A stretch of DNA of 64,000 nt from Mesobacillus subterraneus (GTDB lineage Bacteria; Bacillota; Bacilli; Bacillales; Cytobacillaceae): contig NZ_CP129019.1 in NCBI RefSeq assembly GCF_020524355.2, positions 1,798,001-1,862,000 on the forward strand, in the 5' to 3' direction. Under the pieces are notes generated by a model. The model worked only from the letters and a program-made list of their open reading frames with translations, made no database searches and had not been told where the DNA came from. Shown in pieces: positions 29,974-38,959 of the stretch (its first letter is position 1; every line of letters starts with the position of its first letter). The position numbers and the translations under genes were made by a program.

Positions 29974-30522
29974 ATGAGGGATGTAACTCTATTGGCTATA
30001 TTTGAACATCATATCGCACAGAAATACTTGAAGCGTTCTGGCATGGCCCATGCTATTGCTGTTGCTTACCACGCATTCCATTTGACCATGAAGCATAAGG
30101 TGGATGTAGATATGGCAGCGAAAGCAGGTTTCCTGCATGATATAGGGCATTTTACCTGGTACAAAAATGGCAAGTGGGACTATGAGCTATACCGAAAAAA
30201 TGATATCCATCCAATTAAGGGAGCGGAGAGGGCCCATAAACTCTTGATCCGATTGGGTGAAAACCCCGTGCAGGCGAAAGCCACTTCACTAGCAATCCTT
30301 TTCCATACAGACTCCTTTTTGCCTTCAAACGATATTGTCCGTACGCCACTTCAGCAGGTAGTGAAATGGGCAGATGAAAAAGACGAAGAAGAAGGCGGAA
30401 ACCACCATTACAGAAAAATTGAGCATGAGCGCGCAAAAAGAAGCATTATCAGGCTTGATAAGATGATTGAAGAAGTGCTTAAGAACGATGAGGGCAGCGG
30501 AGGAACGCAATTGCCATCTTAG
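29974..30522 (+). CDS. HD-domain phosphohydrolase
   Basis: The 182-residue protein has the HD signature: His in MAHAIAVAYHAF, the HD pair in FLHDIGHF, and downstream His/Asp (HPIKGAERAH, KWADEKDEE). HD proteins are metal-dependent phosphohydrolases acting on nucleotides or phosphodiesters; the substrate is unknown. AAGGAGG lies 8 nt before the ATG at 29974. The stop codon is inside the stem of the terminator. Confidence 0.85.
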   Translation: MRDVTLLAIFEHHIAQKYLKRSGMAHAIAVAYHAFHLTMKHKVDVDMAAKAGFLHDIGHFTWYKNGKWDYELYRKNDIHPIKGAERAHKLLIRLGENPVQAKATSLAILFHTDSFLPSNDIVRTPLQQVVKWADEKDEEEGGNHHYRKIEHERAKRSIIRLDKMIEEVLKNDEGSGGTQLPS

Positions 30523-30566
30523 ATAGAATAAGGGCATCGGGTTTTCCCGATGCCCTTATTCTATCT
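30521..30566. terminator. Long bidirectional terminator, 21-bp perfect stem
   Basis: Bases 30521-30541 pair perfectly with 30546-30566 around a TTTT loop. The stem includes part of the HD gene stop codon. It serves the converging HD and YhcN-like genes. Confidence 0.9.
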
Positions 30567-30583
30567 TCCGAGCTGGCTGGATC

Positions 30584-31087
30584 TTAGCGTGCGTCAGGGA
30601 AAATTCCTTCTATTGTAGCATTAAAGTCTTCGGTAAGCCCCACGATGGGTCTCCCGCTCTCAAGTTGCTCCCTATAGTCTGTCATACTCACCACAAAGTC
30701 TGCATTGGATGATATATAAACATCAGCAATTGACTCATCGGTGTGTTTGATCTGTTGAGCAATTTTGCTTTTTAAATCACCTGGTACACGTTCTGTATCA
30801 CCATTTTCAAGTACCACGGCAACATACGCTTTTCGAAGCACGGTAATGACGGTTGCGCTTTGAACCTCATTCAGCATTGTTACCTGATCCTCCGCGTTGT
30901 TATCCACATGCATCCTGAATGTTTGATTATAGGAATTGGTGGTGTACTCCTGGTTGATTTTCTGGATTTGAGTTCCTTCATTATGTACCTGATAATTTTC
31001 TGTGCCCTTATCCGTATATGTATTGCACCCAGTGAACAAAAGGACGGACATAATCAGGATAAGCATCTGTAAGCTAATTCGTTTCAT
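30584..31087 (-). CDS. YhcN/YlaJ-family sporulation lipoprotein
   Basis: The 167-residue lipoprotein has a signal peptide with lipobox LLFTGC. The conserved YhcN/YlaJ core contains VLRKAYVAVVLENGD, then KIAQQIKHTDESIADVYISS and NADFVVSMTDY. Family members are made in the forespore and sit in the inner spore membrane; some aid germination or outgrowth. The ATG at 31087 was chosen because AGGAGG lies 8 nt upstream. Confidence 0.87.
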   Translation of the reverse strand: MKRISLQMLILIMSVLLFTGCNTYTDKGTENYQVHNEGTQIQKINQEYTTNSYNQTFRMHVDNNAEDQVTMLNEVQSATVITVLRKAYVAVVLENGDTERVPGDLKSKIAQQIKHTDESIADVYISSNADFVVSMTDYREQLESGRPIVGLTEDFNATIEGIFPDAR

Positions 31088-31181
31088 TGGCAAATCCTCC
31101 TAATTTTTAAATCTGGAATATAATGTCCAATTAAACGAATTTTTATTCAATTTTATTCTTTTCATATGGAGAGTGGCATTC

Positions 31182-31217
31182 TTGAAAAGAAAAAAGGCCA
31201 GCTTGCATGCTGGCCTG
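31182..31217 (-). terminator. Terminator of the AI-2E-type permease gene
   Basis: GGCCAGC (31196-31202) pairs with GCTGGCC (31209-31215); on the minus strand a T-rich tail follows. Confidence 0.8.
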
Positions 31218-32303
31218 TTACGAATCAGGGGTAAAGAGGTTCCTCTTTTCCCTAAGTTTATAAAATTTCCACACATCTTTTATGACGATTTTCACCACAG
31301 AGTAAAGTGGGATTGCGATCAGTATTCCAACAAATCCGTATAAGGAACCTGCTGCGATTAAAAGAAGAATGACAGTAATCGGGTGGATGCTGAGCTTTTT
31401 CCCCATTACCTGAGGAGTGACAAGATTCCCTTCAAGCTGCTGCACGACTCCCAGGACAATCAATACCTTCAACATCATCATTGGACTGCTTGTGAGGGCT
31501 ACGAATAATGCTGGAATAACACCTAAAATTGGACCCAGGAATGGAACGACTGTTAAAAACATCGTGAAAATCGCAAGAATAAGGGCGTATTCAAGTCCGA
31601 TGATCTTGTACCCTATATACATCAGCGTCCCGTCGACAAGCGCGATTATAAATTGTCCAGTTACATAGGTGAAAAGAGTTTTATCGATATCTTGTAAGAT
31701 TTTATTTCCTTCCTGTACATGTTCTTCAGGAATTAGTTTTAAAATATACGGCCTTAATTTTTCATCATCTTTTAAAAAGAAGAAAGCAAGAAACGGTACA
31801 ACCACAAGAACAGTCGCGATACTTGTAATCACCGAAAATACAGTCATGAGATTTTCTCCCAAACTCTGTAGGATATTGCTCATATACTTTAGAGCCCTTT
31901 GCTTGATTTCATCTGCATTAATAAATCCTAGCTGATTGTCATTGATGACTCTTTTCGACTCTTCTGTTATTTCATCTACACTTTGAGGAAAGTTTTCCTG
32001 TATTTCGCTTACCTGTGCTCCTAATTGAGAACCAGCAAAATATATAAATCCCGTAAATAATCCTGCTATCAGAACGAAGACAATTACAATGCTCACGATT
32101 TTTGTCACATATCGACCAAACCATTGAACAGGTTTCCTTAATATATAATAAACAAGACCTGAGATTAAGACAGGAAAGAAGATGGCGATAATAAAGTTTT
32201 TCAGCGGCCAAACAAAGTAGTCTATCTTACCGAAGAGAAAAATGATAAGAAGCAGGAGAATGATTCCGGTTGCGTATTTGAAAAAAGGTCGTTGAATCCA
32301 CAT
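31218..32303 (-). CDS. AI-2E-type transporter family protein (YtvI/PerM-like)
   Basis: The 361-residue protein has seven or eight membrane segments and the family's C-terminal signature (FLGPILGVIPALFVALTSSP, VTPQVMGKKLSIHPITVILLL). Despite the name AI-2E, members include Na+/H+ exporters and permeases of unknown substrate. The ATG at 32303 has AGGGGGTAACAGAC before it. Monocistronic. Confidence 0.88.
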   Translation of the reverse strand: MWIQRPFFKYATGIILLLLIIFLFGKIDYFVWPLKNFIIAIFFPVLISGLVYYILRKPVQWFGRYVTKIVSIVIVFVLIAGLFTGFIYFAGSQLGAQVSEIQENFPQSVDEITEESKRVINDNQLGFINADEIKQRALKYMSNILQSLGENLMTVFSVITSIATVLVVVPFLAFFFLKDDEKLRPYILKLIPEEHVQEGNKILQDIDKTLFTYVTGQFIIALVDGTLMYIGYKIIGLEYALILAIFTMFLTVVPFLGPILGVIPALFVALTSSPMMMLKVLIVLGVVQQLEGNLVTPQVMGKKLSIHPITVILLLIAAGSLYGFVGILIAIPLYSVVKIVIKDVWKFYKLREKRNLFTPDS

Positions 32304-32516
32304 GTCTGTTACCCCCTGAAAGTTTATGTCTCTCCCTATTAATTACCTTAAAGAATTGGGCACTAAACAAACTGGTTGTCATATAGCGGACACTCCCTTC
32401 ATATAAATATAAAAATTGGTAGTTTGATAAAATTGTTAACGGGTAAATATTCTGGTCAACAGAAATAGAATTGCAGCATTAGCCACTGGTCATCTTCTGT
32501 GTAAAGGGGTCTCTGT

Positions 32517-32663
32517 ATGATTGCAGTCGAAGAACATCTGTTATTTATCAAAGAACTTGGCCGTTTATTCGATGAGTACACTCAATGCGAGGATAAGGAA
32601 CTGAAAATTGAGATTTATAAAGACATTCAGCTATTAGGCGAAGCTATCAAAATTAGTAACTAG
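32517..32663 (+). CDS. Small hypothetical protein, 48 aa
   Basis: The frame ATG 32517 to TAG 32663 encodes a charged, helical peptide (MIAVEEHLLFIKELGRLFDE ... LLGEAIKISN). It has AAAGGGG 7-8 nt upstream and a strong terminator just behind it, so it is a real transcription unit. I do not recognise a family. It is too short for most gene callers. Confidence 0.6.
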   Translation: MIAVEEHLLFIKELGRLFDEYTQCEDKELKIEIYKDIQLLGEAIKISN

Positions 32664-32675
32664 GTTTAAATAGAA

Positions 32676-32718
32676 CCCGGCAAGCCTACCATAATTGGCT
32701 TGCCGTTTTATTTTTTGA
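32676..32718 (+). terminator. Terminator after the 48-aa gene
   Basis: CGGCAAGCC (32678-32686) pairs with GGCTTGCCG (32697-32705), followed by TTTTATTTTTT. Confidence 0.88.
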
Positions 32719-32878
32719 TTTTTCGTTGTTGGTCATTCCAAGAGGTTCTCCTAATCGGGATTGTTTGTGAATGATAAAGGGCTCTTAACAAAAAAAGACC
32801 CAATTTACGATTTATTTAGGAAAGCCATCCACTGTTCTTTCATATACATGAAACAAGCATATGAAAGGGGAGGGTTAT

Positions 32879-33301
32879 ATGAGAATTGACCTTTCAAGGG
32901 AACAATATTTGACACTCGTAAAATTATTGCAACTTGGAAACTGGCCTTTAGGACTGACTGAGGCAAATCAGGACCTATTGAGTAAAGCAGAAGATCTTGA
33001 ACAATATATTTTCTCTCTATCAAGGGACTTTGAGGCTGCAGACGGAATTTACTATGACGAGGAAGAGGAATATTACTATCTTTCCGAAGGTCTCAAGGAT
33101 ACGGTGGAGGCGATTATTGATGAGTACGAGGAAGATGTCTTTTGGGATCAGCTAACCCATAAGCTCGCAACGATTGATTTGAAACGAGAAGTCAGCATCA
33201 ATGATTCAATTGAACAAAAGATTAATCGGCTTTTCCAGCTGAAAGCACGTTATGAAAAATATTTTCTGGAAAACGGCCTGGACAAAATTGATATTTTATA
33301 A
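32879..33301 (+). CDS. Hypothetical acidic protein, 140 aa
   Basis: A soluble, strongly acidic protein with a DEEEEYYYLSE stretch near residue 60 and a helical C-terminal half. I recognise no catalytic motif. The ATG at 32879 follows GGGGAGGG by 4-5 nt, better than the longer frame at 32861. It is followed directly by the dispersed repeat at 33302. Confidence 0.7.
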   Translation: MRIDLSREQYLTLVKLLQLGNWPLGLTEANQDLLSKAEDLEQYIFSLSRDFEAADGIYYDEEEEYYYLSEGLKDTVEAIIDEYEEDVFWDQLTHKLATIDLKREVSINDSIEQKINRLFQLKARYEKYFLENGLDKIDIL

Positions 33302-33542
33302 GAAAAGCGCAAGCGCCTTGGTTAGCCCCGACAAGCGCTGGAGGGCCGATCAGTGAAGTCGTTCTTTGACTTCACCTGAGCGAACCGAAGCTGAAATGTA
33401 TAGCCGACTGTCCAGAAACGGAGAAACTGGAGACTCCGACAAAGAAGCGCTTTTTGCTTCTGCCGGCGGAGTTGAAGTTTCGGAGTTTCTAGGAGGCGAA
33501 ACGGGACAAGCGACTCGAGGGGCTAGGCGCTGGAGCTGGACA
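33302..33542 (+). repeat. Dispersed modular repeat, copy B (long form)
   Basis: It opens with GAAAAGCGCAAGCGCCTTGG, then CCCCGACAAGCGCTGGAGG and GATCAGTGAAGTCGTTCTTT, and ends CGACTCGAGGGGCTAGGCGC then TGGAGCTGG. These outer parts match the reverse complement of copy C (44756-44876). Between them about 120 nt (33395-33510) is extra, with its own inverted repeats (CGGAGAAACTGGAG..; CGGAGTTTCTAGGAG). The element is non-coding. Confidence 0.8.
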
Positions 33543-33579
33543 TTTCTCGAATTGAAATTTATACTTTCTTTTCTCTTAA

Positions 33580-33616
33580 GAAAAAATCCGGCCATACAAT
33601 CTGGCCGGATTTATTT
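33580..33616 (-). terminator. Terminator of the phn operon
   Basis: AAATCCGGCC (33584-33593) pairs with GGCCGGATTT (33603-33612). It overlaps the end of the last phnE gene and has a T-rich tail on the minus strand. Confidence 0.85.
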
Positions 33617-34448
33617 TATGAAGATTCTCGCTTTTTCTGAAATGTAGTCGGCTGCGAAAACCAGTAGAAGATAGAAAAATAGCAAGAGTGCAATATCTGT
33701 GTAATGGAAAAAACTCATGCTAAGCTTGAATTGCTGTCCCAACCCTCCTGCGCCCACAAAACCAACGACGATCGTGGTTCGCATGATGACCTCCCAACGG
33801 TAAAGTATATACGTCAGGAAACGGGGAAGAGCGGCTGGCAGTACACCATATAAAAAGATCTGAAAACGTCCTGCTCCGGATGAAGAAAGATTCCGAACTG
33901 GCCTCGAGTCCAAATCTTCGATGACCTCTGCAAAAAGCTTGCCAAGAATCCCGAAATTATGGAGGGCAAGTGCGATTGCTCCCGGCAATATGCCAGGTTT
34001 AAAGATGAAGATGATGATCATTGCCCAAACAAGCTCCGGGACTGCCCGAGAAAAGATATAACCTCCGCGGACAACACCAAATGAGAGCCATCCATGCCAT
34101 TTTTTAACCAAAGTGAGGGACCCGTCTGCAACATTCCTAGCTGCGGGCACAACCGTCAGGAGTGCGGCAATTGTAGCAAAGCCAGTTGCCATCACACTCA
34201 TGACCAATGTTTCAATCGTAAGGTCCAGCGCGTTCTTCCAGTTTTCAATATTTAGATAGGCCGGACTTTCTTCATTAATACCCAAAAGACCTTTGAAGAA
34301 CTTGCTAGCGTAAAAAAAGATTTTTTTCTGAAAACAGTGAAGACAGACTTGCTTTTTCGACAATGAATATGGATCCCCAAGATACAGCTATAATAAGCAA
34401 TAGAGCATAAACAGAAACTGTTACGAAGCTAGGTTTAGATTTCTTCAT
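33611..34448 (-). pseudogene. phnE: Phosphonate ABC transporter permease PhnE (second), frameshifted near the N-terminus
   Basis: Read as one gene it encodes 278 residues. The ATG at 34448 overlaps the upstream phnE stop (ATGA), giving MKKSKPSFVTVSVYALLLII. The frame then breaks at an A run (34321-34327, seven where six keeps frame) and continues as KIFFYASKFFKGLLG to the end. Five or six membrane segments and the permease loop (LPAALPRFLTYILYRWEV) follow. It is the last gene of phnDCEE. The single-base error suggests an assembly artefact. Confidence 0.82.
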
Positions 34449-35245
34449 TGTACCAGCCTCTTTCTTAGTTGATTGCTCCAGACATCAATCATGATAACAA
34501 GGGCGATTAAAAAGAAGACGAACGTCCAAACTTCATCATAATGAAGGTCATCGAGACTCAACTGAATTTGATATCCTAGGCCACCGATCCCCACAAAGCT
34601 CATGATGGCAGAGGAACGAACCGCACATTCAAATCGGTACATCGCATAACTGGTAATGCTTGCCCTTACCATTGGCAAGTATCCATACCATAAGGTCTGT
34701 AACTTAGAAGCTCCTGCTGCTTCCAAAGCCTTAATCGGTTCCTTCGGTATATCTTCTAGCATATCTGCAAAAATTCTTCCGAGAATGCCGCCGTATGGTA
34801 TAGCCAGGGCAAAAATAGCGGCAAAAGGAGAAAGTCCGATCGAGGCGACGAATAACCAGGCCCAAACAAGTTCATGAATGGCTCTCATGAAGCCAAGCTG
34901 TCCTCTAAATAAAGGGCGTATAAACTTTTTAATTTTACCTTCAGATACCACAATCCCGGCGGCGAGAATGCCATAGAAAAAGGCAATGATAATTGCCAGA
35001 CTCATACCTGCAGAAGCATAAGAAAGTGTAGTCCAGCTTGACTCAAGGGCCAAAAGGAGGATGTCACCCGATAAATCAGGCGTGAAGAATGCTGCCGCAA
35101 TCTGTTTTGCTGTATCCAGCCCCTTGCTATGAATCAAATCGTCATTCCAATTGACATAAAATAGGCTCAAAATAAAAGCCAGCAATAAGAGAAGTGTAAG
35201 AATCTTTCGCTTATGGAGTTCGAATCTTAACCAGTCTTTAGCCAT
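34445..35245 (-). CDS. phnE: Phosphonate ABC transporter permease PhnE (first)
   Basis: This 266-residue permease has six predicted membrane segments and the docking loop ALEAAGASKLQTLWYGYLPM. It pairs with the second PhnE to form the channel for phosphonate, phosphite or a similar oxyanion. The ATG at 35245 has AAGGAG 10 nt upstream and follows the phnC stop by one base; the longer frame (35290) would overlap phnC. No C-P lyase or phosphonatase gene is in the window. Confidence 0.88.
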   Translation of the reverse strand: MAKDWLRFELHKRKILTLLLLLAFILSLFYVNWNDDLIHSKGLDTAKQIAAAFFTPDLSGDILLLALESSWTTLSYASAGMSLAIIIAFFYGILAAGIVVSEGKIKKFIRPLFRGQLGFMRAIHELVWAWLFVASIGLSPFAAIFALAIPYGGILGRIFADMLEDIPKEPIKALEAAGASKLQTLWYGYLPMVRASITSYAMYRFECAVRSSAIMSFVGIGGLGYQIQLSLDDLHYDEVWTFVFFLIALVIMIDVWSNQLRKRLVQ

Positions 35246-35246
35246 A

Positions 35247-35993
35247 TTATGAAAGCTCCTTAAGCCTGTAAAGACTATTGATCTGGTCATCAGTTACAGA
35301 GGAGGCGGGGAGGTCAAAGAAAAGTTCACCATCTTTAAGGGCAATCAATCTATCGAAATATTTCCTAGCGTAATCGACTGAATGCAGGCTGGCAATCAGT
35401 GTTTGGTTCTCTTCTGATGCGATATTGACCAATAGGCCAAGGATGTCTTCCGCCCGAGCTGGATCCAGTGAGGCAACAGGCTCATCTGCCAGGACGATTT
35501 CAGGACTCTGGACAAGCAGCCTTGCAAGTGCTACTCGTTGTTGTTCCCCGCCTGAAAGGGAAGAAGTTCTTTCATACAATTTATCAGTCAATCCCACTCG
35601 CCTCAGTGCCTGAATAGCATATTCTTTGTCCTGAGGGATCACCAATGAAAGAAGAGATTTAAAAATACCCCATTCTGTCAGCCTCCCAGCAAGAACATTA
35701 TGGATAACTGGAAGCTCTCCAACAAGGTCAAACTGTTGACGAATGATACCGATTTTTTTGGCTCTCATCTTTTGGTCCATTAGCTCAGAGAGAGGGCGGC
35801 CGTCTATCAGGACTTCACCCTGATTTGGTGAAATAATAGCTGCAAGCAAATTCAGCAATGTCGTTTTGCCTGCTCCACTTGGACCAATAAGCGCAACTGA
35901 TTCTCCTCTATTAATAGAAAAAGAGAGGGAAGATAAGGCAATCTTCCGCTCGTATATTTTTGATATTTGCTTAAGGCTTAATGCTTCTTGCAT
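35247..35993 (-). CDS. phnC: Phosphonate ABC transporter ATP-binding protein PhnC
   Basis: The 248-residue ATPase has Walker A GPSGAGKTT, signature LSGGEQQR, Walker B IVLADEPVASLD and the switch His in SLHSVDYA. It powers the PhnE channel. The ATG at 35993 has AGGTGG upstream. It lies between phnD and phnE in a tight operon. Confidence 0.92.
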   Translation of the reverse strand: MQEALSLKQISKIYERKIALSSLSFSINRGESVALIGPSGAGKTTLLNLLAAIISPNQGEVLIDGRPLSELMDQKMRAKKIGIIRQQFDLVGELPVIHNVLAGRLTEWGIFKSLLSLVIPQDKEYAIQALRRVGLTDKLYERTSSLSGGEQQRVALARLLVQSPEIVLADEPVASLDPARAEDILGLLVNIASEENQTLIASLHSVDYARKYFDRLIALKDGELFFDLPASSVTDDQINSLYRLKELS

Positions 35994-36002
35994 GAAATCC
36001 AC

Positions 36003-36874
36003 CTACTTGATGATCTTGAGTTGCTTTGCGACCTTTTCTATTGCTTGGTAATTTTCATTCTTCGTTTCTATAAATTTTTCAGTCTGCAATAATTCCATGA
36101 TTTCGTTATCCGCTGGAGTCATAGATAGAATCGCATCTTTAAGTTTATCTTTAGTGTCAGCATCCATTTTGTTTAAGGTCCAGTTGTAGTCATAATACTC
36201 AGGAGTTGTATGAACTACTTTTACCTTTGATTCATCTACTTTTCCTTCTTTTACAGCCGCTTCCCATACAGAAATATTTAATGCACCTGTCTGGAAGGTG
36301 CCAGATTCCACAAGCTTATATGTTTTATCATGGGAGCCGGAGTAATTTGGCTTTCCATCAAGGTCCTCATCCGGGTTTATGCCAGCTTCCATCATAAAGT
36401 ATCGAGGCATTAATGGCCGGAAGTTGAGCTTTCACTGCCAAAAGTAAAGGATTTTCCTTTTAAATCCTCCAGACTATCAATCTCAACATCACTGTTCGCA
36501 ATGAATACAGACTTGAACTTCTCATCGATAGGTCTCTGGGCAAATGCTTCAGCTTCAGGAACTAAGTTTCTTGCCTGTACACCAGTAAGGCCGCCAAACC
36601 ATGCGAGCTGGATTTCTCCTCGTTCAAATGCAGTAACAAGCGCCGAATAATCAACAGAAGGGACATACTCAACATTCAATCCTGTCTTCTTTTCTAAATC
36701 CTTCGCAAAATCCTCCATGCTCCTGTTCAAATCAGCGGCGTTTTGGTCAGGAATCGCACCAATCTTTATGGTGTCAGACTTTGAGTCTTTTTGTCCCCCA
36801 TCTTCCCCATTCTCAGAACAAGCCGATAGGACAAGAATAATCAACAAGCTTAATAATGCCATCATTTTTTTCAT
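36003..36874 (-). pseudogene. phnD: Phosphonate-binding lipoprotein PhnD, frameshifted
   Basis: A lipoprotein signal peptide (MKKMMALLSLLIILVLSACS, Cys at position 19) starts at ATG 36874. The frame breaks after ESSTSG at about 36415-36418 and resumes as LMPRYFMMEAGINPDED. The family reads STSGxLMPRYF here, so one base is missing beside a GGCC. With the frame restored the protein is 290 residues, typical for PhnD/PhnS-type phosphonate or phosphite binding proteins. It is the first gene of phnDCEE. An assembly error is likely. Confidence 0.87.
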
Positions 36875-37055
36875 TTTTTTATCACCTTTATAAATAAATT
36901 TTATGTACCCTATAAAATTTATCAATAACATGACGATAACTCAATACATTTTTGAAGAAATTTAATACGAATATTATGGCTGCGGAGGATCATTTGGTGT
37001 TTAAGCAGGGACAAATATCAAGAAATGACTATTTTTAACAAATTAACACTTCATG

Positions 37056-37093
37056 AAAAAGAAAAACCTGACGGGGAATTTCCGTCAGGTTCA
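37056..37093 (-). terminator. Terminator of the ABC-F gene
   Basis: AACCTGACGG (37065-37074) pairs with CCGTCAGGTT (37082-37091), with a T-rich tail on the minus strand. Confidence 0.85.
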
Positions 37094-37101
37094 CAAGGGT
37101 T

Positions 37102-38658
37102 CTAGTTTGATTTTTCTACCCATTCTTCAACATTCCAGACTTTTGTAACCCAGTCTTCATAGAAATCTGGTTCGTGGCTGACAAGGACAATCGTCCCTTT
37201 ATAAGCCTTCAAGGCACGTTTTAATTCCGCTTTCGCAGTAATGTCAAGGTGATTGGTAGGCTCATCGAAAAGCAGCCAGTTGCTTTCATGCATAAGCAAT
37301 TTTGTCAGGCGAACTTTTGCTTGCTCACCGCCGCTAAGCTGGTTCAGCGGACGGGATATATGTTCATTTTTCAGGCCGCCACGTGCCAATGCAGCACGGA
37401 CCTGATGCTGATCCATGCCTGGGAACTCACTCCAGACATCCTCAATTGGAGTAATGCTTCCTGCTTTGACTTCCTGTTCGAAGTAGGAAGGGAAGAGGAA
37501 GTCACCGCGTTCGATTTTACCGCTCAAAGCAGGGATTTTTCCAAGCATTGTTTTTAACAAGGTCGATTTACCGACACCATTCATACCGACAATTGCAATC
37601 TTCTCACCACGCTCGATTGTAACTGACATCTTAGGAAGAAGCGGGTGGGTATATCCGATTTCAAAGTCTGTCCCTTCAAATACATAACGGCTGCTTGCAC
37701 GGGATTCCTTAAACTCGAAAGAAGGTTTAACGGCTGTTTCAGGCCTGTCAATCCTTTCCATGCGGTCAAGCTGCTTCTGTCGGCTTTTTGCTCGGCCTGT
37801 TGTCGAGTAGCGCGCTTTATTTTTTGCAATGAAGTCTTCCTGTTTCTTGATGAATTCCTTTTGCTTTTCATAGGCGTTGATATGCTGATTCTTGTTAATC
37901 TCGGTGGCCAATTCCAGGAATTTTTCATAGGTAGCAGTATAGCGTGTCAGCTTTGAAAATTCCAGTTGGAAAATGACATTCGAAACTGGGTTCATGAATT
38001 CAGTGTCATGTGAAATCAAAATAAAAGCATAAGGGTAATCCTTCAAGTATTTTGTCAGCCACTGGATGTGTTCGACATCCAGGTAGTTGGTCGGCTCATC
38101 AAGGAGAAGAACCTTTGGCTTTTCAAGCAATAGCTTTGCAAGGAGAACTTTTGTACGCTGTCCGCCGCTCAAAGCGGTAACATCGCGGTCTATACCTATT
38201 GCGTCCAAGCCAAGACCCCGTGCAGCTTCTTCGACCTCCATATCAAGGGAGTAGAAACCACCTGCATCTAATGCATCCTGGATTTCGGCCATTTGTTCAA
38301 GTAGCTTTTCGAGCTCATCAGGTGTTGCATCCGCCATTTTTGCTGTCACTTCATTAAGTTCTTCTTCTTTTTTAAAAAGAGGAAGAAACGCGTCACGCAA
38401 TACATCGCGGATTGTTTTTCCGGGTGTCAAAACTGTATGCTGGTCAAGATATCCATACTCAACACCTGGAGTCCATTCGACTTTACCGGAATCATGTATC
38501 AGCTGCCCAGTAATGATATTCATCAGCGTCGATTTTCCGACACCGTTCGCTCCTACAAGACCAACATGATCTTCTGCCAGCAAGCGAAAGGAAACGTCTT
38601 TAAAAAGGGTACGATCCCCAAATGTGTGGCTTAAATTTTCTACATTTAATAAACTCAT
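37102..38658 (-). CDS. ABC-F family ATPase (YkpA/YbiT-like)
   Basis: The 518-residue protein has two fused ABC domains without membrane segments: Walker A GANGVGKST and GMNGVGKST, signatures LSGGQRTK and LSGGEQAK, Walker B LLLDEPTNYLD and LLFDEPTNHLD. A charged linker (about 240-310, KQKEFIKKQEDFIAKNKARYS) corresponds to the P-site tRNA-interaction motif. Such proteins act on ribosomes, as translation factors or, in some subfamilies, antibiotic protection. The length and linker fit the housekeeping YkpA/YbiT group, not a resistance type. Confidence 0.9.
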   Translation of the reverse strand: MSLLNVENLSHTFGDRTLFKDVSFRLLAEDHVGLVGANGVGKSTLMNIITGQLIHDSGKVEWTPGVEYGYLDQHTVLTPGKTIRDVLRDAFLPLFKKEEELNEVTAKMADATPDELEKLLEQMAEIQDALDAGGFYSLDMEVEEAARGLGLDAIGIDRDVTALSGGQRTKVLLAKLLLEKPKVLLLDEPTNYLDVEHIQWLTKYLKDYPYAFILISHDTEFMNPVSNVIFQLEFSKLTRYTATYEKFLELATEINKNQHINAYEKQKEFIKKQEDFIAKNKARYSTTGRAKSRQKQLDRMERIDRPETAVKPSFEFKESRASSRYVFEGTDFEIGYTHPLLPKMSVTIERGEKIAIVGMNGVGKSTLLKTMLGKIPALSGKIERGDFLFPSYFEQEVKAGSITPIEDVWSEFPGMDQHQVRAALARGGLKNEHISRPLNQLSGGEQAKVRLTKLLMHESNWLLFDEPTNHLDITAKAELKRALKAYKGTIVLVSHEPDFYEDWVTKVWNVEEWVEKSN

Positions 38659-38959
38659 GATAAAATCCTCGCTTTAATCTATTTTAAGAGAACAAATAAT
38701 TTACAATCACATTTCTTAATCATACTAAAATCTCTGGTTTTCGACCAGCGTTTTCTAGGCTGGAAGATATGGAAACTAATTACTCGAACATTGTGGAATT
38801 GGACCTACTTCGGATTTCGAAACAATTACCATAGACTTAGTTGTAAATTACAAAATTAGGATTAATTAACTGAATTTACAAAATTTACAGTTTTTTAATT
38901 GAGTTAAAGTTTTTATCTTTGCTATATTGTTATTCAATACATAAGAGGAGGTTTTATAT
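38659..38959. other. Intergenic promoter region of the LVIVD gene
   Basis: TTGAGT (38899-38904) and TATATT (38923-38928), spaced by 18 nt, form a plausible sigma-A promoter for the gene starting at 38960. The rest is AT-rich without visible structure. Confidence 0.45.
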
